A DNA stretch of 64,000 bases from Planctomicrobium piriforme (lineage in GTDB: Bacteria; Planctomycetota; Planctomycetia; Planctomycetales; Planctomycetaceae). Location: contig NZ_FOQD01000020.1 in assembly GCF_900113665.1 (NCBI RefSeq), positions 1 through 64,000 of the forward strand, read 5' to 3'. Of the stretch, positions 33,446 through 44,400 are shown piece by piece. The translations under genes and the position numbers were made by a program. Under the pieces are notes generated by a model, which saw only the letters and a list, made by a program, of their open reading frames with translations, was not told where the DNA came from and searched no databases. The number at the start of each line of letters is the position of its first letter. Position 1 is the stretch's first letter.

Positions 33446-36400
33446 TCACCGCCGCTCATCTTCGAGGGCGCGTTGGGAGTCGATGGCACGCCCTTGCTGG
33501 CGGTATGCCTGCGCGAGAGCGGAGCGATCCATCGAGGTCAGAATCTGCCCCATTCGCAGTTTTTGTTCGTTCCAGCGAATGATCGCGTCCGCCGCTCCTC
33601 CTGCGATCATTTGCTTGTATGCCCAGTCTTGCTTGTCTTCAGGCATCTGGCCGGATTCGATCAAATCCTGGCAGAGTTGAGCTTTTAAGGTTACGTCCGT
33701 CACCAGCTCGGCCTGGCGAATCAGCAGTTGCGTTTTGAATTCCTGTTGCCGGGCTTCTGTCGCAAGTTGTCGCATCAAAGCCGCGTCTGAATTGCTGTGT
33801 GCTTCATGCAAGATTGTGCTCAGTTGTCCGTTTAATCCAGCTTCCACGGTGGGTGCAATTTCGGCGGCCGCCAAGAGCAGTTGCCAGCGCTCCAGTTTCG
33901 AAAAACAGCCTGCTTTGCGAATCAGCAGGCTCGCTTGCTCGGTTCGGCTGGAAGCAACTTGCAATGCCTGCGTGTAATAGTCAGCGGCGATTTTGAGTTG
34001 ACGTTCCTGGGCAAAAACATCTCCCAATTCTGCCAGCATGCCTGCTGACAACCCGGCGGCAGCCACTTGCCGGGCGGCTTGAACGGCAGGGTCGAGTTGA
34101 CGGGTTTCGAGTAACAGTTCAATCCTCCTGATCTGCCGAGCGGGAGTCTGGCCGCCGGGAAGCTGCAGTGCTCCTTCAATATTTCGCAACGCATCCGCCG
34201 GATTGCCTTGCTCGTGAGTCAGGTCCGTCAGTGCGTCCCAGACAATGAGACTCCGCTGCTCGACAGGCACGGAATTCAGCATTCCCAATAGCTGCGTCTT
34301 GCTCACCTGGCGAAACGGCGTGGTCGTGACCAGTCGAATCAGTTCGTCCGCGCGGGAATGCAGCACGGCTTCTACGGCCCGGCGCTGTGTCGAGATGCGA
34401 TTGGGAATCGAATCCGAGCCGTACTCGCAGACCCAGGCCAGCAGGAAATTGAGTAGCGGCTGATCGGGCCGTTCTTCCAGCATCTTGGCGAGGAGTTCGG
34501 AAGCGGCGGCGTAGTCGAAATGCTGGAGTGCATCGTGCAGCTTTCGAAATTCAGAATCCGGATCGTCTCGATCAATGACAACAAAGTCTTGGGCGAATTC
34601 GCGGACGCCTGGGATTGCAACATCTGTCTGTTGGCTCACCAGCGTCCAGCGTTCCGCGGTGTTGCCATTCGGATCGAACGCGACCACGTTGCGGAAGCTT
34701 CCATTCGAATCCGTCTCGAAGGCCAGCCGATATTGCAGGGCTCCGTTCACTTCGAATTGCCAGCTGCGCGGCGCGCCAGAGGTCCGGTCAAACGCGGCAT
34801 GAATCACGGCATCCGGCTGCTGCCGGTGTTGAAGCGTCAGCGTCGTGACATCGTTCTGTTCTGATTCGAGACGGACGTCATACAGTTCGGCAAGTTCGGC
34901 ATTCGAAACATGCGGCAGCCAGGGTAAGAAGCCGTCGGTGACCCGGCGGATCGTTTCTCCCCATTGGCTGATTTCGACGCGAGCCAGGCCAGGATAAATC
35001 ACGGCGCCCAGTTGACCCTCGGCCCGCAACCATGTGCGGTCGGTCAGCAACTCGATTCTAGGGCCAGCGCGGGTGATCGTAACGTCGCTCGATTGCGACT
35101 TGTCTGCTGCAGCGCCGGTCGTCTCAAGCCGCCAGGTCTGCTGAACATGGTCCGGGACGCGTCGTACCGAGAGTGCGCTGTCAGCCTGCATTTTCGTTGA
35201 AATTGCGACTGGCGCTGGCAGCTTGGGCCAGGTGGTGAGCAGCAGTGACTCAGGCACGTGGGCTTGTTCTTCGATCTTCAATCCCTGCTCTAACTGTTCG
35301 CTCAGGTAACGGTTTTTGAGCATGAGCCGTCGGAGCTGGACGAGGAGATCCTCCACTTCCTCATGATTCGCCTGGGTTTGACGAACCGACAGCGACATGG
35401 TGGGGAGGTGCGTACTGATGAGTCCCCCCTCGGCATCGATTTCAAACCACGGCCCTTCAGTCACATTTGTAATCAGGTCAATTAAGGGTGATAAATTCCA
35501 ACCTTCCGGCATGTTCTCCGTGATCCTGGGGATTTTAGCCGGGAGCGCCCTGCGGCCTGCCGGTGGCATTTTTCTTAAGAGATCGAATTGCTGTTCGATC
35601 TCTCGATGGATCTGATCGGTCTGACGCACGGCGAGCGCCAGTGCCGGCTGGTAGAAAGACATCACGCCTCCTTCGGCATCGATGTCAAACCAGGGGCCTT
35701 CCGTCTGGCTTTGCAGAAAGCCCATCATTTCGTTTCCGCCGGCCGTCAAGTCTTTGAGCGCGCCGTCCGTGCCTGCTTCGCCCTGTGGGGGCTGTCCCAT
35801 TTCGTCCGCCGGAGCAGAATTCGCGGCAGTCCCGTTCGGATCAGAAGCAGGCGTGGCCGGTTCCCCGACAAACGCTAATCCCGCTTCGCTGGCCGGCGGA
35901 TTGGGTGAACCAAAACCGGCGCCGGCGCTCCCGCCCATGCCTCCGAATCCTCCCCCAAATCCGCCGCCCATTCCTCTGCCAAAGCCGCCCCCCATGCCGA
36001 AGCCGAGACCGTTCCCACTGCCGAAGGAGTTCTGAGGCTTTTGCCGCGACGGAATCAGATTCGAGGGCAATTCGTAGACCACGCCGACTGCGGAATAGAG
36101 TTGAGTCTGCAGCTTCTCGTCGGCCTCAGTCAGGGTGGTGATCACAACGACTTCGTGCTCGGGCAACACGGTCAGCGGCGTTCCGGCCACATCAGCAAGG
36201 ATGACCTCCGCGATGACGCCGATGGGCGTATCCTGAAATTTCAGCGGCATGACCTGTTCATCGCCGGTGAGTCCCTCGGCTTCCAATGCACTCCTCTCAA
36301 TGCAGACATTCATTTGAAGCTGGTTTCGCAGCCATTGTCGTACGCCGCTGACGTCGTAATCTTTGAAGTCCACAGAGACCGGTTGCTGCAGGGCCTTGCG

Positions 36401-39400
36401 GACTTTTTCATTGAATGCCCGGTCGGCATCGCGGTAGGGGCTGGAAAGCAGTTCAGGCGTCGGCAACTGATCGGTCCGAATCAGATCGGCGACAGGATAG
36501 ATCCGGGTTTCCAGGAGTTCATCTGCCTCTGTTTCAGTCGTCACACGCAGGAAATAGGGAGACTCGATGACGGCCAACGGCGTCCCGGCCACATCCCGAA
36601 GGACATGGTGCAGCAAATTGCGAACGGAGATCTTGTTCAGCCACTCCACTTCAAGATCTTCATTGCCTGTGAGGCCTTCGGCTTCCAGTGCTGCCTGATC
36701 GAGAACGACATTGACGCCGGTCTCAAAGCGAATCAGTTCAATGAAGTCCACAAGCGTCATCTGACCGGGGTAGTCAACGCGTTTCAGCATCGCCTGCGCA
36801 TGGGGATGGCGGCTGAGAAATTGCGGACCGACGTCGCCGGTTCCCAGCAGTTGAGGAAACAGATTTGGACCGGGAAGGGAAATTGCTTCCGCGCGATCGA
36901 AGAGAGGACGTTCGAAACCCAGGTCGTGCAGGACGGAGCCGGTTTTGAGCTGGGTTTCCGTTTTGTGCCGAAGCAGATTGAATTCTTCCTGTCCGAATTC
37001 CGCGGCGGCGGGCTCCAGCGTCTGGAGTCTTTGTTGTGCAACGGCAGCGCCGCGAAGTTTTAGCAGTTGATCGACTTCCTTGAGCCTTTCCGCGAACTGT
37101 TCTTTTGTTGTGGGAGTGGCCCAAACTCCATTGCGAGATTTGAGCCGCGACTTCTTCGCAGCAGAGTCCTGCACGAATTGCTTCTGGACCTCTGCCGGGA
37201 TCGGCAACACCGGGACCGCTTCAGGCGGGGTCCAATAACGATGACGGACGCGTCGATCGATTTGCCAGCGGTCGTAGTCCGCCTCGCTTTCCAGGACAAG
37301 GAACGAGGTGAACGGAGTCATCAGGCTCCATTCCTGTGAGAGCGTGATAATCTCCCGCTGCTGCTCCTGGCTGGGGGCAGGGGATCTTGCCAGCAACTGT
37401 TCCAGCTTGCGCTGAGCCCAGAGCCTGCCAGTGAAGACCGCATCCGCGATGTTTTGAGGCTCGGCCGCAAATCCGAATTCCCGCGATTCTCCATCAACCT
37501 TGACCGACAATCGCAGGTCCGACTGCGGTTTGCAGCGACCGTAGAGATAAAGGGTCTCCCCATCCGGCCAGGTGGGGGCTGTGAACAGTTCAGCCTCGGC
37601 GCCGGAAGTCAGCGCGACCTGTTCGACCCTCGCCGCATGAGGGAGCCCGGCCAGAGTCCAGGTGAGGAGTTCACCCAAATGCCGAGAAGACTTTTGCTGA
37701 ACGAAGTAACGCCCGCCGGTGTGCTGCACCGCGCGCCGCAGCGTCACCTGAGCGCTGCTGTCCGGATCGATGGCGACCGCGGAAAAAACGACCGGCTGAT
37801 GTTCTTCTGCGGCGTGTAGAAACGCTTGTTCCCAGTCCGCATCAACCCCGTGTGGAGGCACGGCAAAGAAACCGCCAGTTCCCGGGCCCGGATTCGTTCG
37901 GCCCTTGTCGATTTGCCCGATTTTTGACAAGTCCCCTCCGTCGCCAATGTAGATCAAGTGGCGTCGTCGATCGCCGTCAGGTTGATTCTGCGACAGCTTT
38001 AGAACTTCCTTTAACGAAGTCTGGACATGACTGGGTCCAAGCGCAAACTCCTGGTCCAAAGCGGTCAGGGCTGCGAGCGCTTCGGGCGACTGCGGCGCGA
38101 TCCACTCTTGAGTCAGTCGCCGCAGGCCAACGTCGACGCAGCCCAGTTGAAAGCGATCGCCTTGTCGCAGGTTGCCGATGATGGTCCGCGCCGCAGCACG
38201 AGCCGTCTCCAGCCGACCGGCGCTCTGCGACGTGTCGACAAGGACGAAGACATCATTGGAGCTGTCTAACGCTTTGTTCACTGGGACTTCGCGCGGAGGG
38301 AGCGCTGCCAGAAAGTATTCCTGTTCGCTGTTCTTCACATCCGGTGACGAAGTGGTGAAGCGATAGAGTTTTGGCTGAACGGCGGCTTCGCGCGCGAACG
38401 TCAGATCAAACGTTGGCGGCATCTGCGTTTGCTGTTGACGCCAATCAAATGCGATTGAACCATCGGCGCTTCTGGTGAATTCCAATTCTGGAGCGAGATT
38501 GGACTTCACAGAGCCTGCGGTCACGGGAGCGGCAATGCTGCCTCGAAGCCGAAAATCCCAGATCGGATTGAGATCGGACATCAACGGCAGATTGAAGAAA
38601 AACTGCTGATTGTCTTCCGTGAGCGGCACGGTGTAGTCGAGGAGAATCCGCTTGGTGTCACGGGCAAAAATTGGGAGCACCCGCATCCGGAACAGGTTGT
38701 CGCCAATCTGTTCCAGGATGGCCGGATCTTTTCGACGGCGAACAATCGATTCGTAGATATTCGAGGCCTGTTGCCGCCCGATGAGTTCCCCTTCGATGAG
38801 ATCGTCATGCGTGACGAACATTGCGAAACGGCTGACGGAGGCGCCCGGCGGCAGATTGAAGACAAACGTTCCCTCCTGCTGGCTCGCAGCAGGGTTGAAA
38901 AACGATTGGTCAAGCTGCACGAGTGCGACGGGCGGCTTCAGCACAACGTTCGCATGGTAACGGGCAATTTCCATCCGGCGGGCCGCGCCTGACTGGGAAT
39001 CCTGAATCACGAGCTGCCCAGGCCCTTGCGCCGGCTTGGCGCCCGTCCATTTTTCGATCTGTGATTTCCATTCAGGAATATTGTCCGGCTGCTTCTGGAC
39101 TTCGATCTTGTCATGGCGCAGGGAAACCTGCACCGGCCCGGTCAGTGCAACTTCGGACGCATTCACGACCAGCGTGCCAGCTCCTTCAAGCAGATCCACT
39201 TGCACCACGTCAGCAGTTTTGGAGATGTTCACCGCCGAGTTCGCACGCAGGGAGAATGAGAGAGCGCCGATTCGCACCTGCCACTGGGGCTCCGGGCTTC
39301 TGGATCTCAAAAGAATTTGTCCCTGTTGCAGGACAAGCAGACGCTGTTTGGAATCGACCGTGACTTCCGAGTCTCCATCGAGGGACAAGGAGTCGGCTTC

Positions 39401-39631
39401 CACCTGAATCTGCACGAATCCGCCTGCCGATGTGCGGAGAGAACAGGTCTCAGGCAGGACTTCTCCCGGGTGGAGCAGTTTCCATTCCTGCATGGTCACG
39501 GCTCGCACCGCAACATCGCTCGTCCCGCCGCTGAGTGAAGCGGCGCGACCTGCCTCCGACTGTGCCAGGATGAAGACGACCAGCAATGCGGGAATCGAAC
39601 ACTTCCACACTGAGCAGCGAGTTCCCATCAT
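33446..39631 (-). CDS. Secreted FecR/VIT/vWA/secretin-like/TPR giant protein
   Basis: About 2,061 residues. The frame is open from 39661, but paired ATGs at 39631 and 39628 follow GGAGG with good spacing and lead into a signal peptide (IPALLVVFILAQSEAGRAAS). Domain order, numbered from 39661: FecR-like beta domain (about 55-205); VIT domain (about 235-375) with FNLPPGASVSRFAM; vWA domain with MIDAS DTSQS near residue 476; two secretin/STN-like modules (about 967-1050 and 1095-1177), each with ALEAEGLTG; a Gly-rich linker (about 1214-1245); two EGPWF-D/E-IDAEGG modules (about 1317 and 1400); and C-terminal TPR-like helices (about 1780-2060). Probably a periplasmic or surface scaffold. The paired duplication of the STN-like and IDAEGG modules is notable. 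Confidence 0.88.
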   Translation of the reverse strand: MMGTRCSVWKCSIPALLVVFILAQSEAGRAASLSGGTSDVAVRAVTMQEWKLLHPGEVLPETCSLRTSAGGFVQIQVEADSLSLDGDSEVTVDSKQRLLVLQQGQILLRSRSPEPQWQVRIGALSFSLRANSAVNISKTADVVQVDLLEGAGTLVVNASEVALTGPVQVSLRHDKIEVQKQPDNIPEWKSQIEKWTGAKPAQGPGQLVIQDSQSGAARRMEIARYHANVVLKPPVALVQLDQSFFNPAASQQEGTFVFNLPPGASVSRFAMFVTHDDLIEGELIGRQQASNIYESIVRRRKDPAILEQIGDNLFRMRVLPIFARDTKRILLDYTVPLTEDNQQFFFNLPLMSDLNPIWDFRLRGSIAAPVTAGSVKSNLAPELEFTRSADGSIAFDWRQQQTQMPPTFDLTFAREAAVQPKLYRFTTSSPDVKNSEQEYFLAALPPREVPVNKALDSSNDVFVLVDTSQSAGRLETARAAARTIIGNLRQGDRFQLGCVDVGLRRLTQEWIAPQSPEALAALTALDQEFALGPSHVQTSLKEVLKLSQNQPDGDRRRHLIYIGDGGDLSKIGQIDKGRTNPGPGTGGFFAVPPHGVDADWEQAFLHAAEEHQPVVFSAVAIDPDSSAQVTLRRAVQHTGGRYFVQQKSSRHLGELLTWTLAGLPHAARVEQVALTSGAEAELFTAPTWPDGETLYLYGRCKPQSDLRLSVKVDGESREFGFAAEPQNIADAVFTGRLWAQRKLEQLLARSPAPSQEQQREIITLSQEWSLMTPFTSFLVLESEADYDRWQIDRRVRHRYWTPPEAVPVLPIPAEVQKQFVQDSAAKKSRLKSRNGVWATPTTKEQFAERLKEVDQLLKLRGAAVAQQRLQTLEPAAAEFGQEEFNLLRHKTETQLKTGSVLHDLGFERPLFDRAEAISLPGPNLFPQLLGTGDVGPQFLSRHPHAQAMLKRVDYPGQMTLVDFIELIRFETGVNVVLDQAALEAEGLTGNEDLEVEWLNKISVRNLLHHVLRDVAGTPLAVIESPYFLRVTTETEADELLETRIYPVADLIRTDQLPTPELLSSPYRDADRAFNEKVRKALQQPVSVDFKDYDVSGVRQWLRNQLQMNVCIERSALEAEGLTGDEQVMPLKFQDTPIGVIAEVILADVAGTPLTVLPEHEVVVITTLTEADEKLQTQLYSAVGVVYELPSNLIPSRQKPQNSFGSGNGLGFGMGGGFGRGMGGGFGGGFGGMGGSAGAGFGSPNPPASEAGLAFVGEPATPASDPNGTAANSAPADEMGQPPQGEAGTDGALKDLTAGGNEMMGFLQSQTEGPWFDIDAEGGVMSFYQPALALAVRQTDQIHREIEQQFDLLRKMPPAGRRALPAKIPRITENMPEGWNLSPLIDLITNVTEGPWFEIDAEGGLISTHLPTMSLSVRQTQANHEEVEDLLVQLRRLMLKNRYLSEQLEQGLKIEEQAHVPESLLLTTWPKLPAPVAISTKMQADSALSVRRVPDHVQQTWRLETTGAAADKSQSSDVTITRAGPRIELLTDRTWLRAEGQLGAVIYPGLARVEISQWGETIRRVTDGFLPWLPHVSNAELAELYDVRLESEQNDVTTLTLQHRQQPDAVIHAAFDRTSGAPRSWQFEVNGALQYRLAFETDSNGSFRNVVAFDPNGNTAERWTLVSQQTDVAIPGVREFAQDFVVIDRDDPDSEFRKLHDALQHFDYAAASELLAKMLEERPDQPLLNFLLAWVCEYGSDSIPNRISTQRRAVEAVLHSRADELIRLVTTTPFRQVSKTQLLGMLNSVPVEQRSLIVWDALTDLTHEQGNPADALRNIEGALQLPGGQTPARQIRRIELLLETRQLDPAVQAARQVAAAGLSAGMLAELGDVFAQERQLKIAADYYTQALQVASSRTEQASLLIRKAGCFSKLERWQLLLAAAEIAPTVEAGLNGQLSTILHEAHSNSDAALMRQLATEARQQEFKTQLLIRQAELVTDVTLKAQLCQDLIESGQMPEDKQDWAYKQMIAGGAADAIIRWNEQKLRMGQILTSMDRSALAQAYRQQGRAIDSQRALEDERR

Positions 39632-39861
39632 CAGCGCCTCCGGCCGGGGATGATTGTACATTTGAGCGGCGCATAGCCCCCCTGTGGAGATCGGTCTCTC
39701 AAACGTCTAAACGCGACCGACGCAAGGATTCAACAGCCAATTTCGACGAGTCTGACACGTCAGTGCGGTTGGAAGACAGTTGAGTGCAACCCAAATCAAG
39801 AATGGCAAGCTTGTCACATCGCTAAACTGCCGCCCGCTGGAACTTATGCAAGCAGAAAGTC

Positions 39862-41343
39862 TCATTTCGGAGCTGTGACTGACGCTGAGACGGGCTTGAT
39901 CAGTTCCTTGAATTCGACACGGGGAACCTCCAAGGTCATGCCGCTAACCCGGAACTCGATGTCCATCGGTTTTATTTCTTCCGCGGCTGGCGCGAGCAAC
40001 ACTCGGTGTCCATTCAGAAAGACTTCGATTTGCGGACCAACACGAATGAATCGCACCTTGTGAACGGAACCTGTTGTTTCCTGTAAGGAGGAGTCAAAGA
40101 GCCAGATTCTGTTGCTGAAATTCCCGAATTGCAGTCCGAATTTGTGAAAGCTTTGGAATTCAATTCCCGCAAGGATGTAATCGAAACCAGCATTGGTGTT
40201 TAAATCGTCCGGCCGGTGCGATGCCCACAAAGAGACGCGGGCAGAGTTAATTTCAGCACTCGCAACCGCCAGGTCATCCGCGCGAATTCTGAGATGCGTC
40301 GTGATGTCGAAGTTGAGGCAGGGCTGGGGACTCTGGAGCAATGCATAATGGACATCACCGCCCGTTTGGGACTTCAGCAGAATGCCGTCGCCCCGCAACA
40401 GTGCTGGTATGTGGGTCTTGATCGAATGATAAGCTGCTCCCTGCAGCTTTGATTCGAGATCGTCAACAGTCATCTCTTGAGCCAGGCTCGCTGGCGATTT
40501 GGGCGGAACAGGTTGCGCGGCGACAATTCGCCGTTGCCATTCAGCGGCGGCAAGGTATGACACCGGATCAAGTTCTTCATCCTGGTGCCGATCCTGGTGC
40601 TTGAGGACGCGATACGCCAGTTCGAACTGACCGTTGGCGAGCGCCGAACGGAGAATCAGCACGGGATGAATCGTCGGATCGGTCTCGAACTGGGGAGCCA
40701 GCAGGTCTGCAAATTGCGATGCGACTTCTGGATGGTTGTGAATGAGAGCGATTTCAAGACCGAGTTGATGACTGAGATTGTCTGGTGCATAACCTTGCTT
40801 CACTGCCTGAGCAAGACACGACTCAGCGAGATCCGGGTCACGGCCCCGGAAGACGGCGGCCACGATCATCGCTTCGTCATAACCTTTCGATCGTTGCTTG
40901 CCGCGCAAGAAGGCCAGTTCCGGACGCCAGAAATAGCGGGTATCGACTCCGAGACGATCGGCAGAGACGAACTCGGTTCGAACCTGATTCTCTCGCTGAG
41001 AGTAGATCTGAAGTTTCTGGCGTTTCTTGCCCGTCAGCTTCCACGATCCTCCCCAGACGATCTCAGAGTCGACGCGAAACACGACATCGCCAGGCTGAAT
41101 GTCGAGTTGTTCGGCTGCGCCGCCGGCATAGCGTTCTGCAATCTGCAAGCCGATCACGGGCGCCCGTGAATCAGCCAGCTTTCCGGGATTTCCTATTTCT
41201 TTTAACGCGGCCTGCAGTCGCGTCTGGAATTCACCCGCCGGCAGGAGGTCGCGAAACCCGGGAGCTTCTGGTTCCCTGGCCTGGGCCAGCGCAGAAACAA
41301 GGCAGCAGCACGCGATGCAGAGGTATCGTAAAAATTCTCGCAC
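39862..41343 (-). CDS. Secreted PDZ-domain protein with LamG-like C terminus
   Basis: A 493-residue protein starting at a GTG with a GGAG ribosome binding site. A signal peptide (YLCIACCCLVSALAQA) precedes a PDZ-like domain (about 60-125: IGLQIAERYAGGAAEQ, then LDIQPGDVVFRVDSE). A helical middle region resembles tetratricopeptide-type repeats (about 155-265). The C-terminal ~190 residues are beta-rich and contain an IEVFLNGHRVLL strand, like concanavalin/LamG or DUF1080-type domains. It is divergent from the trypsin-like protease gene that follows, which has no PDZ domain. The two may cooperate as a split protease/PDZ system, by inference from position. Confidence 0.8.
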   Translation of the reverse strand: MREFLRYLCIACCCLVSALAQAREPEAPGFRDLLPAGEFQTRLQAALKEIGNPGKLADSRAPVIGLQIAERYAGGAAEQLDIQPGDVVFRVDSEIVWGGSWKLTGKKRQKLQIYSQRENQVRTEFVSADRLGVDTRYFWRPELAFLRGKQRSKGYDEAMIVAAVFRGRDPDLAESCLAQAVKQGYAPDNLSHQLGLEIALIHNHPEVASQFADLLAPQFETDPTIHPVLILRSALANGQFELAYRVLKHQDRHQDEELDPVSYLAAAEWQRRIVAAQPVPPKSPASLAQEMTVDDLESKLQGAAYHSIKTHIPALLRGDGILLKSQTGGDVHYALLQSPQPCLNFDITTHLRIRADDLAVASAEINSARVSLWASHRPDDLNTNAGFDYILAGIEFQSFHKFGLQFGNFSNRIWLFDSSLQETTGSVHKVRFIRVGPQIEVFLNGHRVLLAPAAEEIKPMDIEFRVSGMTLEVPRVEFKELIKPVSASVTAPK

Positions 41344-41436
41344 GAGTGTGGCTCCAGACTGTTATTGAGTAAGATCGAAGATAGCTTGCCCAATCCAATT
41401 CTGATACCGAACAACACTCGATCAACAGGCGGGGCG

Positions 41437-44400
41437 ATGTGGAGCCGATGGAACTTTATTGCTCTCAGCGTTCATATCAGCCTGGCGTGGTCGCCCATTG
41501 CAATTGCAGCTGAAATCCCGCGTGAAATTCTAGATCGCTGCAAAAATGCAACGGCGATGGTCGACATCGGTCGCGGCACCGGCAGTGCCTTTTGTATTCG
41601 CGGCGATGGACTCTTTATCACCAACGATCATGTCGTTGCAGCTGCCGAATCTCCGGGGCAAATACGGCTGATCCTTGCGTCCGGAGAAGCGGAGCAGAGG
41701 GCGGTGCAGGTTCGAATTCTTCGTCGGGATTCAGAAAATGATCTGGCTCTGCTGCAAACCACCGAAAAGCTGTCTCACCCTGCAATTCCATTGGGAGAAG
41801 CCGCGGGCCTGCACGAAACGATGACGGTGACCACTCTCGGCTATCCGTTCGGTCGGCTGATGTCACTTAAAAGGTCCGATTACCCCAGCATCAGTCTGAA
41901 TGTCGGAAGGATCAGCGCGCTTCGAAAACAGGCGGGAGAACTGAAGGCGATTCAGCTTGATGGTTCAGTCAATCCAGGAAACTCCGGCGGTCCGGTCGTG
42001 GATGAGAAAGGACGAGTGGTCGGGATGATCGTTTCCGGGATTCGGGGGTCAGGGCTCAGCCTGGCGATTCCAATTTCAACGCTCAAGCAGTTTCTCGAGC
42101 AGCCGGCAATGATTGTTAACCATCCGTCCTGTTCCTATCAGCGGCGTAGCGAACCTGTTTCGATTCAGATCGAAACCGTCATGTTCGATGCCAAGCAACT
42201 TCCCAGCGACATTGAACTGCAGTTCGAATACCCCGGCCGTCCGCCCCGTATAATCCGTGCGGCGCGGGTCGGCAATGCCTTTCAGGTCACCGCTCCGATT
42301 GTTGAAAACATTGAGAAGGACCGGTTTTATCTTGCGTTCAGGCAGGGACTTCAATGGGACTATGTACAGCCGAAGTCTGCTGGATTCCGTTTCGGAGAAA
42401 CGGATTTAAGCTGGGCAGAGGTGCGTCTCATCGAACGCCGCGGCGATCTTCACATGGTGACGTTTCTCAATGGAACGCGGTTGATAGGGCAAATCACCGA
42501 CTGGGGAACAATTCCACAGGGACATCTCGCGAATCTTGACCCGCGTGCCGCCGATCGACTGGATGTCGTTGCGGTTGATCCGGTTGTCGGTTCCGTGTCG
42601 ATGCATCTGCAAGCTTTCCGGAATGAGAACGTGATCGGAGAGAGTGATCACATCATCGAATTCACGGATCTCCCTGCTCACTTGCCAAAGGACTGTTCGC
42701 TGGGAGACAGCGTGCGTTCACTCTCAACAGCGCTCGCCCGCATCGATGATGCGTTTGCTCCTGATCTGGATGAGGTGGAAATCGAGGCCAACGTCACGGG
42801 GGCATCCAGGCTGATCATCTCGAAAGATGGATTTGTCTGGCAGCATGAGCATGGGGATAAACCGGGGCAATCCGATGCGGATGGAAAATATCTCCTGATC
42901 AATCAACAGCGGTGGAATCTGAATTGGAGTCGATCCACGCCTGCTTCCGAAACGCCTGATATTTCTGCTCCGTTCAAGATTCGACTTGGGCCCGCGATCT
43001 GGGATCTTGCCATCTTGTCAGTGAATGGAGACAGCGAGCAAAAGGCGGGGGTCTCGATGGCGATCGTGGAACATTCCGACCGCAGCATTGCCCTGCAGTT
43101 CGACAAGTCCGATCAGCCGCAGCGACTGTTTCGGCTCCGCCTGACGAAACAGAGGTTCGGGCCGTCTGGTCGGCCCGGCGTCGAACAGGATCTTCGCCTG
43201 CAGCCTGCCGGGCCGATTGCGAGCGAAGCGAAGCACCGATTTGCGAATCAGCCCGATGGGGCACAAATTGCGATCAGTCCCCGCAGCGAGTTGGGATATC
43301 TCTGGGGCCCGATTTCCAAAGGGGACAGTTTGACCTTTCGGTATGTCAGGGGCACCTGGGGACCGAATGGAAAAGATAAACCGGTAAGCCCAGACGATTC
43401 CATTTCGCCGCTCGGTGCGGAAGGCCGGCTGTGTCTGGCGGCGACGGACCGTTTGACAGGCGGCTCAGAGGTGGTTGCGACCCTGCCTGATCGGACGAGG
43501 AAAATACCCTTCGTGTGGATTGCACCGTGCGATCTGGATCGTCTGACATTTCGCATTGAAGACAGCGATGGTTCATTCTCGGCCAACGTCGGCGATGAGG
43601 TGATTTATCAGATCGCCTGCTCGCCAGCGCCTCCTCTGGGATACCGCTCTGGTCCAATCGGCGCCAGAGGCACTCCCATTGCGTCGACACTTGTCTCGGC
43701 TCCGCTGGTTTCAGGCCTGGGAGTTCTCAGTGTAGCGCCAAATCTGCTGCCGGACCCCTCGTTTGAGGAGACGAACCCTGCTGCGGCACTGCCCCCCGCC
43801 TGGGGATTGGCGTCTGCTGAACCGGAGGGACTTGATTGCCGGACCGCGCCATGGGGACATACGGGAGTGCGCTGCCTGCAACTTGCCCATCTGTCTGGAA
43901 AAGCTTCTGTGACCACGCCGCAACAGCCGATGTTGCCCAACTCGCGGCAAGCGGTGAAATTCTGGATACGGGGCGGGGCATTCCGGCCTGAGACGACTGA
44001 CTTCAGCATCGACTACTTCGATGCGAGCGGAAAGCTGGTGGGGAATATTGTTCGGGCCTTTCCCATGGAACGTTATGGCGCTGTCGAAAAAGGCTGGACT
44101 ATCAGTACTGCCTTGGTGTCGCCGGAAAAATTCAAGACCGCCGTGTGCTACCAGGCAAGCGTCAGCGTCACAAAGGGCGAGATCCTGCTCGATGATTTCG
44201 CGCTGCTCTCGTTGTCGTCATCTCCGGAGCATAATGCTTTATGGAATGGCGGCTTTGAGAACACGATTGGCGAAGTGTTCTATGACTGGGTCTTGAAGCT
44301 GAATGACGCCTGGCTGGTGCAACCGCAAGGCGACTCGATTCCTCCGAAGTCTGGCTGGAACCGCGTGCAGATTCAAAGCGAATCCGGTTCTGCAAAGCTG

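Noticed and set aside
36041..37063. Plus-strand open frame (340 codons) opposite the VIT/vWA gene
   Set aside because: It mirrors the repeated STN-like coding modules and is a shadow of that gene.
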